Source: Runella slithyformis DSM 19594
Lineage (GTDB): Bacteria; Bacteroidota; Bacteroidia; Cytophagales; Spirosomataceae
Length of the DNA stretch: 64,000 nucleotides
Direction: 5' to 3'
NCBI RefSeq assembly: GCF_000218895.1
Contig: NC_015703.1
Span: 3,423,001-3,487,000 of the forward strand
Shown: one piece after another, positions 7,865-17,522 of the stretch
Layout: every line of letters begins with the position of its first letter
Position numbering within the stretch: the first letter of the stretch is position 1
Position numbers and translations under genes: made by a program
Notes under the pieces: generated by a model
What the model was told of the DNA's origin: nothing
Database searches by the model: none
Seen by the model: the letters and a program-made list of their open reading frames with translations, nothing else

Positions 7865-9904
7865 ATGGAAATCAAGGATTTTAAAGCCTACGTGTCCAAT
7901 GAGCAAAACATGGCCGAATTTACCGTTAAGTCGGTCGTGGTGGGTATTTTATTCGGCGTTCTTTTTGGCGCTGCCACCGTGTACTTATCGCTCAAAGCGG
8001 GACTGTCGGTGTCGGCTTCCATTCCCATTGCGGTCCTTGCGATCTCACTTGGACGTAAGTATTTAGGAACGACCATTTTGGAAAATAATATCATTCAAAC
8101 CACCGGTTCAGCGGGCGAATCCATTGCGTCGGGGGTGGTGTTTACCCTGCCCGGTTTTCTTTTCTTATCCACTACCGAAGAAGGCAAAAGCATCGGAGCT
8201 GATTTTTTCAATTATTGGACCATTCTGACCTTGGCGATATTGGGCGGGATTTTGGGTACGCTCATGATGATCCCGTTGCGGCGGTCACTTATCGTGCAGG
8301 AACACGGCACACTGCCTTACCCCGAAGGAACGGCCTGCGGCTCGGTGTTGATTGCGGGCGAAAAAGGCGGTGATTTGGCCAAAACCGCTTATCAGGGCTT
8401 AGGACTGGCGATGCTGTATGCGTTCTTTCAGAAAATCCTGCACGTGATTGCCGAAGTGCCCCGGATTGCTTCAGAGCAGGCGAGTAAGATTTTTCCGTCG
8501 GCGGTGGTCAGCGGTGAAATTACGCCCGAATATTTGGGTGTGGGATACATCATCGGATTTCGGATTTCGGCGGTGTTGGTCGGAGGCGGTCTGTTGGCTT
8601 GGTTGGGGTTGATCCCGCTTTTGGCAACGCTCGTCCCCGGTGATACCATCGCCGAACAATTGATAAAACTCGGTTATCTTAAAGACCTCGCTACGTCGGG
8701 CGGCCCGGGGGGATGGAATCCGGCAACGCACAGCTTTACCGATACGGCGGCCGCCATTTATCGCGCGTATATTCGCCAGATCGGCGCGGGTGCCGTGGCG
8801 GCGGGTGGTTTTATGGCTTTGTTAAAAAGTATTCCTACGATTATTTCTTCATTTCAGCAAAGTCTGGCTTCGATGAAAGCCGGCAATGAAGGCGCTCGTG
8901 TGCGCACAGAGCGGGATTTATCGTTTAAAGTGGTCATTTTCGGTTGTTTGGCGTTGGTGATATTGATGGTAATTTTACCCCAAATCCCCGGCGATGGTTT
9001 ATTGACAAAGCTGCTGATTGCTGTTCTGGTAGTGGTATTCGGTTTTTTCTTTGTGACGGTCGCGAGTCGGATCGTGGGAATTATCGGTTCAAGTTCATCG
9101 CCCGTTTCGGGGATGACCATTGCCACCATTATGGCAACGTCGCTGGTATTCATTGGGTTTGGGTTAACGGGTAAACTATACGAGCCGGCAGTGTTGGTGA
9201 TCGGTGGGATGATCTGTATTGCCGCTGCCAATGCAGGAAATACGTCGCAGGATTTAAAAACGGGGTATTTGGTCGGTGCTACGCCTAAATATCAGCAAAT
9301 AGCACTGTTTATCGGAGTGATTGTGTCATCGTTGGTGATTGGGGCAACGGTCAAATTGCTTGATACTCCCACGCCCGATTTGGTGGCGCAGGGAGTAAAA
9401 CACGCCATCGGGACCGATAAATTTCCCGCTCCGCAGGGGACCCTCATGGCGACCCTTATCAAAGGATTATTGTCGTTTAACTTAGATTGGCAATTTGTGT
9501 TGGTCGGTGTTTTTACGGCCATTACCATCGAAATTATGGGCGTCAATGCCCTGTCCTTTGCGGTAGGGTTGTACCTTCCTCTTTCGACGACGCTACCCAT
9601 CTTTGCGGGCGGTTGCGTGAAAGCCTTTGTCAACTGGAATGCCAAACGAAAAGGCGTTGAAGAAGAAGACCCTGATTTGGGAAAAGGGAATCTCTTTTCA
9701 ACGGGTTTGGTGGCGGGCGGTGCTTTGGCGGGCGTAGTAGTAGCCTTGCTGTCGGTCAATGATTCTATTTTCAATGCTTTAGCCAAGATAAATCTCGAAC
9801 CCGTTTTGGCGTCGGTTATCGGTGAAGGAGGCTATCAACTTTTGGGGGCATTAGTATTTGCAGCCATGGGAGCGGTGCTGTACCGGGTAGCCATGAAGCG
9901 ATAA
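7865..9904 (+). CDS. OPT family oligopeptide transporter
   Basis: A 679-residue membrane protein of the OPT/YSL family with many transmembrane helices. The N-terminal TVKSVVVGILFGVLFGAATVYLSLKAGLS stretch and NNIIQTTGSAGESIASG are family hallmarks, and GNTSQDLKTGYLVGATP is the conserved C-terminal-half signature. Members import oligopeptides or metal chelates by proton symport. It follows the GH127 gene by 72 bases with no terminator seen, so co-transcription is possible. Confidence 0.92.
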   Translation: MEIKDFKAYVSNEQNMAEFTVKSVVVGILFGVLFGAATVYLSLKAGLSVSASIPIAVLAISLGRKYLGTTILENNIIQTTGSAGESIASGVVFTLPGFLFLSTTEEGKSIGADFFNYWTILTLAILGGILGTLMMIPLRRSLIVQEHGTLPYPEGTACGSVLIAGEKGGDLAKTAYQGLGLAMLYAFFQKILHVIAEVPRIASEQASKIFPSAVVSGEITPEYLGVGYIIGFRISAVLVGGGLLAWLGLIPLLATLVPGDTIAEQLIKLGYLKDLATSGGPGGWNPATHSFTDTAAAIYRAYIRQIGAGAVAAGGFMALLKSIPTIISSFQQSLASMKAGNEGARVRTERDLSFKVVIFGCLALVILMVILPQIPGDGLLTKLLIAVLVVVFGFFFVTVASRIVGIIGSSSSPVSGMTIATIMATSLVFIGFGLTGKLYEPAVLVIGGMICIAAANAGNTSQDLKTGYLVGATPKYQQIALFIGVIVSSLVIGATVKLLDTPTPDLVAQGVKHAIGTDKFPAPQGTLMATLIKGLLSFNLDWQFVLVGVFTAITIEIMGVNALSFAVGLYLPLSTTLPIFAGGCVKAFVNWNAKRKGVEEEDPDLGKGNLFSTGLVAGGALAGVVVALLSVNDSIFNALAKINLEPVLASVIGEGGYQLLGALVFAAMGAVLYRVAMKR

Positions 9905-9929
9905 AAAAGGCGATATATACCGAGTATCA

Positions 9930-9968
9930 AAAAGAAGTCCCGCTCGAACACATGGCGGGACTTCTTTT
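9930..9968. terminator. Bidirectional hairpin terminator
   Basis: A 14-bp perfect stem (AAAAGAAGTCCCGC / GCGGGACTTCTTTT) with an 11-base loop lies between the convergent OPT transporter and RND pump genes. It has A- and T-runs on opposite arms, so it can end transcription from either side. Confidence 0.82.
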
Positions 9969-9988
9969 CTACGCTTTATTCAAGTGGA

Positions 9989-12900
9989 TTAACTTTCCGT
10001 TTCCTCTTTTTTGAATTCGACCCGCGGCGGAATCAGACGGTACAGTACCGGCGTGACAATACGCGAAAGTAAGGTCGAGCTGATCAAACCGCCGATCAGC
10101 ACCCACGCCAATGGTGAATACAGCGGATTGCCTTCAATGGCCAACGGAATCAAGCCGCCAATGGCCGTCAAAGAAGTAAGTACGATAGGAACAAAGCGAA
10201 TCTCGCCCGCTTCCTGAATGGCCTCCAGTAAGGGGCGTCCTTCTTCGCGGAGTTGATTGGTGAAATCGACGAGCAGAATGGAGTTTTTGACCTCAATGCC
10301 GATCAACGCAATCAGGCCAATCACTGCCACAAACGAGAGCGGATAGCCCACGACCCAAAGCATCGTAAAAGCCCCGATGATGCCCAATGGAATAACCGAA
10401 AGCACGATCAGTGAGCTTTTGAAATTACCGAACTCCAGAATCAGCACCCCCAAAAAGCCAAAGGCAGTGATCAGAATAATGGTACCCAACCCACCGAATG
10501 ACTTTTGACGCGCTTCCAATTCTCCCGCAGCTACGTAGCTGAAATCGTTCGGGAATTTGTATTGATCAAGTTTGGAAATGACGTCTTTGTACACATTATC
10601 GACTAGATAGCCGCTTTTAACAAAAGCAGAGATCGTGACAAAACGGTCGCGGTCATAGTGGCGGATTTGATTGGTCGAGGTTTCAAACTGAATGTCCGCT
10701 ACCTGACGCAAAGGAATAGCTGCGCCGGTCAAGGTGTTGACGTACAGATTGTTCAAGACGGCAGGAGTGGTTGTTTTGCCTTTCGGTAACGTAACATTGA
10801 TGCCGTAATCGTCACCGCTTTCATCTTTAAATGTTCCGATGTTTAGCCCGGCAATCGCCAAGCGAACGGTGCGGTTGATGTCTGCGACCGATATTCCCAA
10901 TAACCCCGCTTTTTCTTTATTGATCTTTACCCGCAGATCCGTGCGCCGTGTGGTCAGGGGGTTTTTTACGTAGATCGTGCCCGGAGTTTCTTTTAAGATT
11001 TTTTCAACATCAGAGGCTACACTGCGCAGCTTTTCCAAGTCTTCTCCCATGACGCGAATCGCTACAGGCGCTTCGGTGTTGGGGCCCTGTTCAAAATCTA
11101 CCACTTCCACGTTGGCATTGGGTACGTAGCGCAGGCGGTTACGCAGCTCGTCAATGATCTTTTCTTTTTCGGGCGGGTGAATCTCATCTTCCAGCTGTAC
11201 AAATACTTCGGCATAGTTGCTTGACTCTGAACGCTCAATAACGTTGTAGTACATACGTGGATTGCCGCGCCCTACGCTGGTAGAGAAAAATTTGACTTTA
11301 GGGATGCTTTTCAACTCATTTTCGACACTGCGCGCCACGCGGTTGGTTTCGTTCAGACTGCTTCCTTCGGGTGTTTCCAGCGTAATTCTGAACATGGGTT
11401 TCTCCGATTTTGGAAATAACCCGAATCCGATGAGTTTTGGAATGTATAACGACATTCCAAATAACAGCCCTGCAAACAGCAACGTAGGAAGCGGATGGCG
11501 TAAGGCCCAGTTTAACAACTTGCTGTAGGAGCCCGAGATGACTTTTTTCAACGCTCTCAGGAAGATGTTTCCTTCGGGGTTATGGCTGTTTTCCAACAAA
11601 CGACTGCTTAAAAAAGGAACGATCGTGAGCGAAACGAGCATAGAAGCCAAAATGGTCATGACAACGGCCATGGGTAAACTCCGGATAAAATCACCCGAGG
11701 CTTCAGGCAGGAACAATAGCGGTAAAAAAGCTAAAATCAGCGTGACGGTACAGCCGATCACGGCCAGTGTAATTTGTTTTGTGGCTTTAACGGCCGCTTC
11801 CCGTTTGGAAAAACCGTCGCGCATCCAGCGCTCAATGTTTTCAACGACCACGATGGAGTCGTCTACCAATATTCCCAAAGCCACGATTAACCCGACCACG
11901 CTTAACTGATTGATGCTGTAACCCAGATAATCAACGGCAGTCAGACCGATAGCTAATGATAACGGAATCGAAATCATTACCACTACAGCCGCCCGTAAGC
12001 CAAGGGGAAGGAGGGTAAGAGCTACCAGCAGAATGGCAATGCCGAAGTCTTTGGCAAAGCGGCCAAGGCGGCGGTCTACACTCACCGATTGATCAAAATA
12101 CTTGACCATTTTGATGTGCTTAGGCATTGTTTTCTCAAACTCCGTCAAACTTGCATTAAGTACTTTTCCGGTTTCTGTAATGTTCTTGCCGGTTTTTTGG
12201 GCAGCAGCCACCAAGACGGCACGTCGTCCGTTAAGGCGCGTCAAATTCGTTTCTTCTTCGTAATTAAAATCAACCTCGGCGATGTCTCTCAGATAAATGA
12301 TCTTCTGCCCGTTGGTAGATACAATCGTGTTACGCATTTGTTCCAATGACTCATAATCGCCGCTGGTTTTGACGTTGAATCGCCGCGCCCCTTCCTGTAC
12401 GCTTCCCGCAGGAATGTTAAGGTTTTCGGCCTGCAATGCGCCCAGTACCCGATTGATGGCGATACCTTCCTGCGACATCTTCTCCACATTGAGTGAAACA
12501 CGCACGTTTTCTTTGGGAAAACCGTAATCTTTTACACTTCGCAGGTCTTTGATTTTTTCCAGGGTCTTCCGTAATTTTTCGGAATAATCGGCCATTTCTT
12601 TGTACGAAGCTACCTCGGAAACCAAGGCTACCTGTACGATATTGACCAAACCCGGGTCGAATTGAAAATAACGAATGTCAAAAATATCGGTAGGCAGAAT
12701 GCCGCGCATGGAATTTACTTCGCGGGCGATTTCCTGCTTTTTTTCGTCGTTATCGACAGCGTATTCGTATTCCAGTAAAAATACCGCAAGCCCGTCGTCG
12801 ATGGTAGTACGAATATTTTTGACGTCTTTCAGCTCATTCAGGCGCTTTTCAACGGGGTCAACGACCAGTTCTTCCATGTCTTTGGGGTCGGTACCCGGAT

Positions 12901-13051
12901 AGATCACCGTGATGACAAACGTAGGGGCTTCAAATGTAGGGTCTTCGGCGCGGGGCATATTGAAGAGAGAGTTGAGTCCAAGCGCAACCACTCCCACAAA
13001 CATCACCAGCATAAATTGCCAGTTCTTGACGGAAAATTCGGAAAGATTCAT
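9989..13051 (-). CDS. RND family efflux pump, inner-membrane permease
   Basis: A 1020-residue HAE1-like RND transporter with the two-fold repeated layout: a first transmembrane helix, a large periplasmic loop, six helices, then the same again. TM4 carries the proton-relay Asp397-Asp398 in GILVDDSIVVVENIER. It pumps hydrophobic or amphiphilic compounds with proton antiport, together with the adaptor and TolC-like genes immediately upstream. It is the last gene of a three-gene minus-strand operon, 13 bases after the adaptor gene. The substrate cannot be told from sequence. Confidence 0.95.
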   Translation of the reverse strand: MNLSEFSVKNWQFMLVMFVGVVALGLNSLFNMPRAEDPTFEAPTFVITVIYPGTDPKDMEELVVDPVEKRLNELKDVKNIRTTIDDGLAVFLLEYEYAVDNDEKKQEIAREVNSMRGILPTDIFDIRYFQFDPGLVNIVQVALVSEVASYKEMADYSEKLRKTLEKIKDLRSVKDYGFPKENVRVSLNVEKMSQEGIAINRVLGALQAENLNIPAGSVQEGARRFNVKTSGDYESLEQMRNTIVSTNGQKIIYLRDIAEVDFNYEEETNLTRLNGRRAVLVAAAQKTGKNITETGKVLNASLTEFEKTMPKHIKMVKYFDQSVSVDRRLGRFAKDFGIAILLVALTLLPLGLRAAVVVMISIPLSLAIGLTAVDYLGYSINQLSVVGLIVALGILVDDSIVVVENIERWMRDGFSKREAAVKATKQITLAVIGCTVTLILAFLPLLFLPEASGDFIRSLPMAVVMTILASMLVSLTIVPFLSSRLLENSHNPEGNIFLRALKKVISGSYSKLLNWALRHPLPTLLFAGLLFGMSLYIPKLIGFGLFPKSEKPMFRITLETPEGSSLNETNRVARSVENELKSIPKVKFFSTSVGRGNPRMYYNVIERSESSNYAEVFVQLEDEIHPPEKEKIIDELRNRLRYVPNANVEVVDFEQGPNTEAPVAIRVMGEDLEKLRSVASDVEKILKETPGTIYVKNPLTTRRTDLRVKINKEKAGLLGISVADINRTVRLAIAGLNIGTFKDESGDDYGINVTLPKGKTTTPAVLNNLYVNTLTGAAIPLRQVADIQFETSTNQIRHYDRDRFVTISAFVKSGYLVDNVYKDVISKLDQYKFPNDFSYVAAGELEARQKSFGGLGTIILITAFGFLGVLILEFGNFKSSLIVLSVIPLGIIGAFTMLWVVGYPLSFVAVIGLIALIGIEVKNSILLVDFTNQLREEGRPLLEAIQEAGEIRFVPIVLTSLTAIGGLIPLAIEGNPLYSPLAWVLIGGLISSTLLSRIVTPVLYRLIPPRVEFKKEETES

Positions 13052-13064
13052 CGTGTACGTGGGT

Positions 13065-14105
13065 TTATTTGATGATTACGTTGGAAGATTCGGTCAGGAA
13101 AGCGCTTCCCGAGGTCACAACCTCTGTAATACCTTCCAGGCCATTGGTCACTAATACTTTATCACCGTCCACAAAGCCGATGCGGATGGGCAGTCGTTTT
13201 ACTTTTTTACGCGATTCATCCAAGACATACACAAAGGCATCCTGTCCGTTTCCTTCTACGATGGCTTCGATCGGCAACAGGGTATAGCTGCGATTCTGAA
13301 CGGGTTTAAGTTCCACTTTAGCAAAAAGACCGGATGCAAAACGCTTTCCGTTGGGATGGAGGCGCACCTCAATTTCGTACAGTTTGTTCAGAGGGTCAGC
13401 GGCGGGCGCTAACTTGGTCACGGTTCCGGTAAATGTTTCGCCCGGATACGCATCCAATGACACATTGGCTTTGTCACTCACTTTCAATCGAGCCCAATCT
13501 TTGTCGGATACTCCCACGCGCACCACCCAGTCACTTTGACGATTGGAAGTAATGTAAAAAATAGGGGTTCCGGGGCCCGTCAACTCCCCTTCGTTGGCCA
13601 TTTTTTTGATCACGGCTCCATCAATCGGAGAAGTGATTTGGGCATAGGAGCGGTTGAACTGCGCGATTTGAAGACTTTGCCGCGCTACATCAAATCCCGT
13701 CGTGGCATTCTGCATTTGTTCGAGGGTAGCGGCAGTATCCTTGAGCATATTCTCTACACGCTTAAAATCGCGTTCCGCTTTTTCAACCCCGTATTTGGCC
13801 TGACTTACCTGCGCGTCGATTTCGGTCATGTTGAGAGAGGCCAAGACTTGTCCTTTGCGTACTTTTTGGCCTTCTTCCACAAATATTTTCTGAATAATGC
13901 CGCCGATTTTAAAAGAGAGCTTTGCTTCTTCTGACGAAGCTACCAAACCCGAAGCCGTAATGGATTCTGAACGAACGGTTTGTTCCACTTTTTCAAGCTT
14001 TATCGGAACGACCGTTTCGTCTCCCGATGTCGCTTCCGTTGGTTTTTCCTGCTTTCCGCAGGCTGTCAATAGAAAAACCGCGATGATAAATGTGTATTGT
14101 TTCAT
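13065..14105 (-). CDS. RND efflux periplasmic adaptor (membrane fusion) lipoprotein
   Basis: A 346-residue membrane fusion protein with a lipobox at LLTAC, putting the lipidated cysteine at residue 16. It shows the biotinyl-lipoyl half motifs (LSFKIGGIIQKIFVEEGQKV and SPIDGAVIKKMANEGE) around a short coiled-coil hairpin, then beta-barrel and membrane-proximal domains. It bridges the RND permease and the TolC-like channel. The gene lies between the two others in the operon. Confidence 0.93.
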   Translation of the reverse strand: MKQYTFIIAVFLLTACGKQEKPTEATSGDETVVPIKLEKVEQTVRSESITASGLVASSEEAKLSFKIGGIIQKIFVEEGQKVRKGQVLASLNMTEIDAQVSQAKYGVEKAERDFKRVENMLKDTAATLEQMQNATTGFDVARQSLQIAQFNRSYAQITSPIDGAVIKKMANEGELTGPGTPIFYITSNRQSDWVVRVGVSDKDWARLKVSDKANVSLDAYPGETFTGTVTKLAPAADPLNKLYEIEVRLHPNGKRFASGLFAKVELKPVQNRSYTLLPIEAIVEGNGQDAFVYVLDESRKKVKRLPIRIGFVDGDKVLVTNGLEGITEVVTSGSAFLTESSNVIIK

Positions 14106-14154
14106 GATCGTATGCGTTATAAAATCATTCGTTGGGGTTGAGAAATGAGTTTTG

Positions 14155-15504
14155 TTATTGGGCTGTTACTTTATTCAATAAGGATTCTTTGATCAACACG
14201 TCAAAACGGGCAAGCGACTGCTGTAACTGAGCCGTTACGACTTCGTTTTGGGCTTTGACCCACTCAATGTAAAGCACATTGTTGTTGCGGTATCGACTGT
14301 CAATCACTTTGAAATAATTCTCCGCTTTGTTAACCCCATCCTGTACCAATCGCAGATTTTCGTGTGTGGCCTGCAATTCCAGAAACGCCTGAGTGACTTG
14401 CAGTTCAATTTGTTTTTCCACTTCCAGTTTTTTTGTTTTCAGCAATTCGGTCTGGATCTTCGCTCCCTGAATTTTAGACTTTCGTTCGTATCCCTTAAAC
14501 AGGTCCCACGTTAATCCCAGTTGTGCCACTCCGTAAGCCTGTTGACTGAATGTATAGCCAAATCCCTGAAAACCGGTATTGCCGCCGATGAATATGGAGG
14601 GGCGCTTGGCTGCTCTTTCCTGAAGGGTAATGGCGGTTTTGGACGCTAAAATGGATTGATCAAGCTGGTTTAACTCCTGACGGTTTTGAAGGGCGGATGC
14701 ACTCAGCTTATCCAACGATTCATAGGAAGCCAAAGGGCTCAAATTGGTTGAGTCAACCACAATGCCTGCGTCTAACTCCTTATTCAGCAGAAAATTAAAG
14801 TACGCTTTAGCCGTTTCACGGTTTTTGGTTGCAACGGCTACCTGTTGATTCAGTTTGCTAATTTCGTACTCGGCTCCAATGACGGCATCTTTGGTCAATA
14901 CATTGTTATTGACCAATTTTTGATTAAGACGCACCAGCTCATTGAGTGTTTTCTGCGCGTTTCCAAAGATTTTTATGGCTTCCGCCGCCTGTAAGTATTG
15001 ATAATACGCACCTTCGATGGTATACCGAAGTTCATTTTCGTACACTTTCTTTTTAGCTTCCTGAGCCGTCAGCAGGGTTTTCTGGATCAGATAATTGTAC
15101 TGAATTTCAGGATTATAGATCGAGTACTGCACACTGATCTTGGTATCGTGAAAATTATTGGGAGCCAATAATTCATCTACGTTGGCGATCTGTGGAAATA
15201 CACTCGTTTGCGTCATTTTATTGAGTGTACTGTAAACGGGATTGAGCAAATCGCCGACAGGAAATTGTAGACGACGTCCTCCGGCGGCCAAGGAATAGGT
15301 AGGTGCAAAGGTGACACGAGGATAGAACAGTGCTTTGGCCTGCTGAATATTTTCAAGCACTTTTTGAATTTCCAGGTTCTCCTGTTTCAGGGCAAGGTTA
15401 TTTCTCAGTCCTTCCTGAACGTATTCCTCCAAAATAGGCGAATGCTGTGCTTTTATGCACATACTCATAGCGAGCAGAAACAAAATGAAGTATATCCTTT
15501 TCAT
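14155..15504 (-). CDS. TolC family outer-membrane efflux channel
   Basis: A 449-residue protein with signal peptide (MKRIYFILFLLAMSMCIKAQ) and two long helical, coiled-coil-rich halves typical of the outer membrane efflux family. It is the first gene of the efflux operon. A degenerate copy of the TetR operator lies 11 bases upstream of its start, which suggests repression by the regulator encoded at 15971. Confidence 0.9.
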   Translation of the reverse strand: MKRIYFILFLLAMSMCIKAQHSPILEEYVQEGLRNNLALKQENLEIQKVLENIQQAKALFYPRVTFAPTYSLAAGGRRLQFPVGDLLNPVYSTLNKMTQTSVFPQIANVDELLAPNNFHDTKISVQYSIYNPEIQYNYLIQKTLLTAQEAKKKVYENELRYTIEGAYYQYLQAAEAIKIFGNAQKTLNELVRLNQKLVNNNVLTKDAVIGAEYEISKLNQQVAVATKNRETAKAYFNFLLNKELDAGIVVDSTNLSPLASYESLDKLSASALQNRQELNQLDQSILASKTAITLQERAAKRPSIFIGGNTGFQGFGYTFSQQAYGVAQLGLTWDLFKGYERKSKIQGAKIQTELLKTKKLEVEKQIELQVTQAFLELQATHENLRLVQDGVNKAENYFKVIDSRYRNNNVLYIEWVKAQNEVVTAQLQQSLARFDVLIKESLLNKVTAQ

Positions 15505-15514
15505 ATCTTATAAA

Positions 15515-15529
15515 ATGAACAGTGTTTAG
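15515..15529. promoter_or_regulatory. Candidate TetR operator before the efflux operon
   Basis: ATGAACAGTGTTTAG shares one perfect 7-base half-site (ATGAACA) and five of seven bases of the other with the perfect palindrome in the tetR promoter. It is immediately upstream of the tolC-like gene. Confidence 0.6.
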
Positions 15530-15547
15530 TAAAAGAGTAAAAAAAGG

Positions 15548-15898
15548 TCATTTCCCAATCCATCCTAAATGCGTATGCTTGAATGAGTCAGTATATTTTA
15601 GACCGTAACCAAAGATGCGATCCATCGCAGAATGAGCAAATAAGATAATTCCGGCCAACATCAAGGCGGAAGAAGTTAAAGCAAAACCAACCAGAGTGAT
15701 ACTGATTCCCAGTGCTTTGTGGTGTACAAAATTGTACAGATAGGCACCGATTTTAGTATTAATCAGGTAACCTATCATACTCAGATCCGGAAGTAATAAA
15801 AGAGCGGGAAACCACCACCAGGCATACTGCAGGCGGCTGAACAAAAATACAGCGAGTATAAATTCGCCGATGTCTTCGAGTGTGAGGGTTGTTTTCAT
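15548..15898 (-). CDS. DUF4260 family membrane protein
   Basis: A 116-residue protein with about four hydrophobic helices. The C-terminal signature HSAMDRIFGYGLKYTDSFKH followed by THLGWIGK is characteristic of DUF4260. Function is unknown. It sits between the TetR gene (72 bases upstream) and the efflux operon on the same strand, so it may be co-regulated with them. Confidence 0.85.
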   Translation of the reverse strand: MKTTLTLEDIGEFILAVFLFSRLQYAWWWFPALLLLPDLSMIGYLINTKIGAYLYNFVHHKALGISITLVGFALTSSALMLAGIILFAHSAMDRIFGYGLKYTDSFKHTHLGWIGK

Positions 15899-15970
15899 GG
15901 CTGTTTTTTTAAGGAATTAATAAAAAATGAGTAATAAAAAAGCGTGTAAAGGGTATTGAGCTCCTGTAAT

Positions 15971-16588
15971 TTATAACGACGTTTTTAGCATTTTGATAAA
16001 GAGTTTGAAAGAGTCCTGAATACGGTCCAGCTGTTGATTATCCTGAAACATGCTCATTCGATTTTTAAGATAAATCGTCACCAGTCCATGCATATAAGCC
16101 CAAACCGTCATAGCCATGATTTCAATATTGGTTTCTTTAAAATAACCGGCTTTGACACAATCCTCAATAACTAATTTCAAGAGCCCAAAAGACTTTAAAC
16201 CATCTTCCCAGATTTCATCCCGACAGGCGAGTGTTTCCATCGGAGCCTGCATGATAAACATGAGATCATAGAGTTCGGGATTTTCGATGGCATACTTGAT
16301 GTATTGATGTCCCATTTCGACCAATCGTTCAAAGGGATCGCTGATTCCGGACACTTTTATTAACTCCTGCATCATTTTTAAGAAAGCTTCTTCATGCAGG
16401 GAAAATAGCAACTCGTTCTTATCTTTATAGTACAGATAAATTGTGCCGGGGCTATATTCAATAGCGTCTGCAATATTCCGAATGCTCGTTTTCTCGTACC
16501 CCTGCTCTAAAAATAATTTTCGGGCTGCCTCCGAAATCAAACGTCGCATATCTTCTTTTTCCCGTTCTTTTCTTTCCTGAATTCCCAT
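15971..16588 (-). CDS. TetR/AcrR family transcriptional regulator
   Basis: I choose the ATG at 16588, giving 205 residues beginning MGIQERKEREKEDMRRLI; an upstream in-frame start would lie beyond the promoter and operator. The helix-turn-helix is TSIRNIADAIEYSPGTIYLYY at about residues 32-52, and the C-terminal half is a TetR ligand-binding domain. A perfect palindrome lies between its -33 and -7 boxes, as expected for autorepression. It probably represses the neighbouring efflux operon until a substrate binds it. Confidence 0.9.
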   Translation of the reverse strand: MGIQERKEREKEDMRRLISEAARKLFLEQGYEKTSIRNIADAIEYSPGTIYLYYKDKNELLFSLHEEAFLKMMQELIKVSGISDPFERLVEMGHQYIKYAIENPELYDLMFIMQAPMETLACRDEIWEDGLKSFGLLKLVIEDCVKAGYFKETNIEIMAMTVWAYMHGLVTIYLKNRMSMFQDNQQLDRIQDSFKLFIKMLKTSL

Positions 16589-16625
16589 GATTTGCTTCGT
16601 AAAACGATTATTTTTATAAACGATG

Positions 16626-16655
16626 CAAATATAATGAACACTGTTCATAAAACAA
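16626..16655 (-). promoter_or_regulatory. tetR promoter with embedded operator
   Basis: On the minus strand a TTG (16655-16653) is followed after 19 bases by TATATTTG (16633-16626), a good Bacteroidota TAnnTTTG box. The spacer holds the perfect palindrome ATGAACACTGTTCAT (16634-16648), so bound repressor would mask the promoter. Confidence 0.75.
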
Positions 16656-16880
16656 CTTTTTGTTTGAAAAAAAACATCAAAGGTCAAAAAATAAGGCCGG
16701 AAAGGGGGAAATAAGTGGATAAAACCATTTCTAAAAAGATATAAAAGCCTTGATAAAGAGTATATTAAGGTGAATCATGGTGGCGAATCAAGATTTTTTA
16801 ACACGCTAAATCTTAAATGAGGTCGTTTATTGCAATAAATGTTGTAACTTTCGCAAACCTAAAAAACCCTTTGTAACGGT

Positions 16881-17393
16881 ATGGGTAGGAAAGTCTTAAT
16901 CCTTAATCAAGATTACTCCGCGCTGAGCATCTGCTCTGTTCCGAAAGCCTTTTTGCTGGTTTATCTCAACAAGGCTGAATTGGTAGCGGAATCTTCCAGC
17001 TATTTTTTGCGTACCGTCAGTGCGGAGTTTCCAATGCCGACGGTCATTCGTCTTCATCGCTATATCCACCTGCCTTACAAAGGTGTAATGATGACGCGGC
17101 AAAATATCTTCAAACGTGACGGGCATCGTTGTGTGTACTGTGGTTTTCATGGAGAATTGACCTTAGACCATGTGATGCCGAAGTCTCGCGGCGGTCGTAC
17201 CAGTTGGGATAATCTGGTAACCGCATGCAAACGCTGTAATACGCGCAAGGGAGACTATACGCCCGAGGAGGCCTCAATGCCGATGCGGCATCGCCCCTTT
17301 AAGCCTTCTTTTATTATGTTCCTGAGGGATTATTCAGGGGCTACCGATGATTCGTGGATGCCTTTTCTTGCAAAAAGAGAAAAGGTTTCGTAA
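16881..17393 (+). CDS. HNH endonuclease
   Basis: A 170-residue protein whose C-terminal half is an HNH nuclease with a zinc ribbon: CVYCG, then the LTLDHVMPKSRGG core, then ACKRCNTRKGD. The N-terminal half (KVLILNQDYSALSICSVPKA) is the conserved leader of a widespread free-standing HNH family in Bacteroidota and cyanobacteria. It should bind and nick DNA. No transposase, toxin or methylase lies beside it, so the cellular role is open. It is followed directly by the rpsA promoter. Confidence 0.88.
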   Translation: MGRKVLILNQDYSALSICSVPKAFLLVYLNKAELVAESSSYFLRTVSAEFPMPTVIRLHRYIHLPYKGVMMTRQNIFKRDGHRCVYCGFHGELTLDHVMPKSRGGRTSWDNLVTACKRCNTRKGDYTPEEASMPMRHRPFKPSFIMFLRDYSGATDDSWMPFLAKREKVS

Positions 17394-17397
17394 AAAA

Positions 17398-17429
17398 ATT
17401 GCTTCTTCCGGTGAGATTTTCTACTTTTG
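17398..17429 (+). promoter_or_regulatory. rpsA promoter
   Basis: ATTG (17398-17401) is separated by 20 bases from TACTTTTG (17422-17429), a close match to the Bacteroidota TTTG-N19/21-TAnnTTTG consensus. It predicts a leader of about 85 bases before rpsA. Confidence 0.75.
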
Positions 17430-17468
17430 CACTCCGTTTGCAAAGGCAACCGTTTGTTTCACCAAATT

Positions 17469-17507
17469 TCAGCCATTTTGCCCATTGGCTGATGTAAGAG
17501 AGGGCAA
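17469..17507 (+). promoter_or_regulatory. Structured rpsA leader, possible pseudoknot
   Basis: A 7-bp perfect hairpin (TCAGCCA 17469-17475 with TGGCTGA 17486-17492) has a 10-base loop. TTGCCC in that loop (17478-17483) is complementary to GGGCAA at 17502-17507, just before the start codon at 17523. This could fold as an H-type pseudoknot near the ribosome site, a plausible autoregulatory element. Confidence 0.45.
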
Positions 17508-17522
17508 TTTCAAAACTACATT

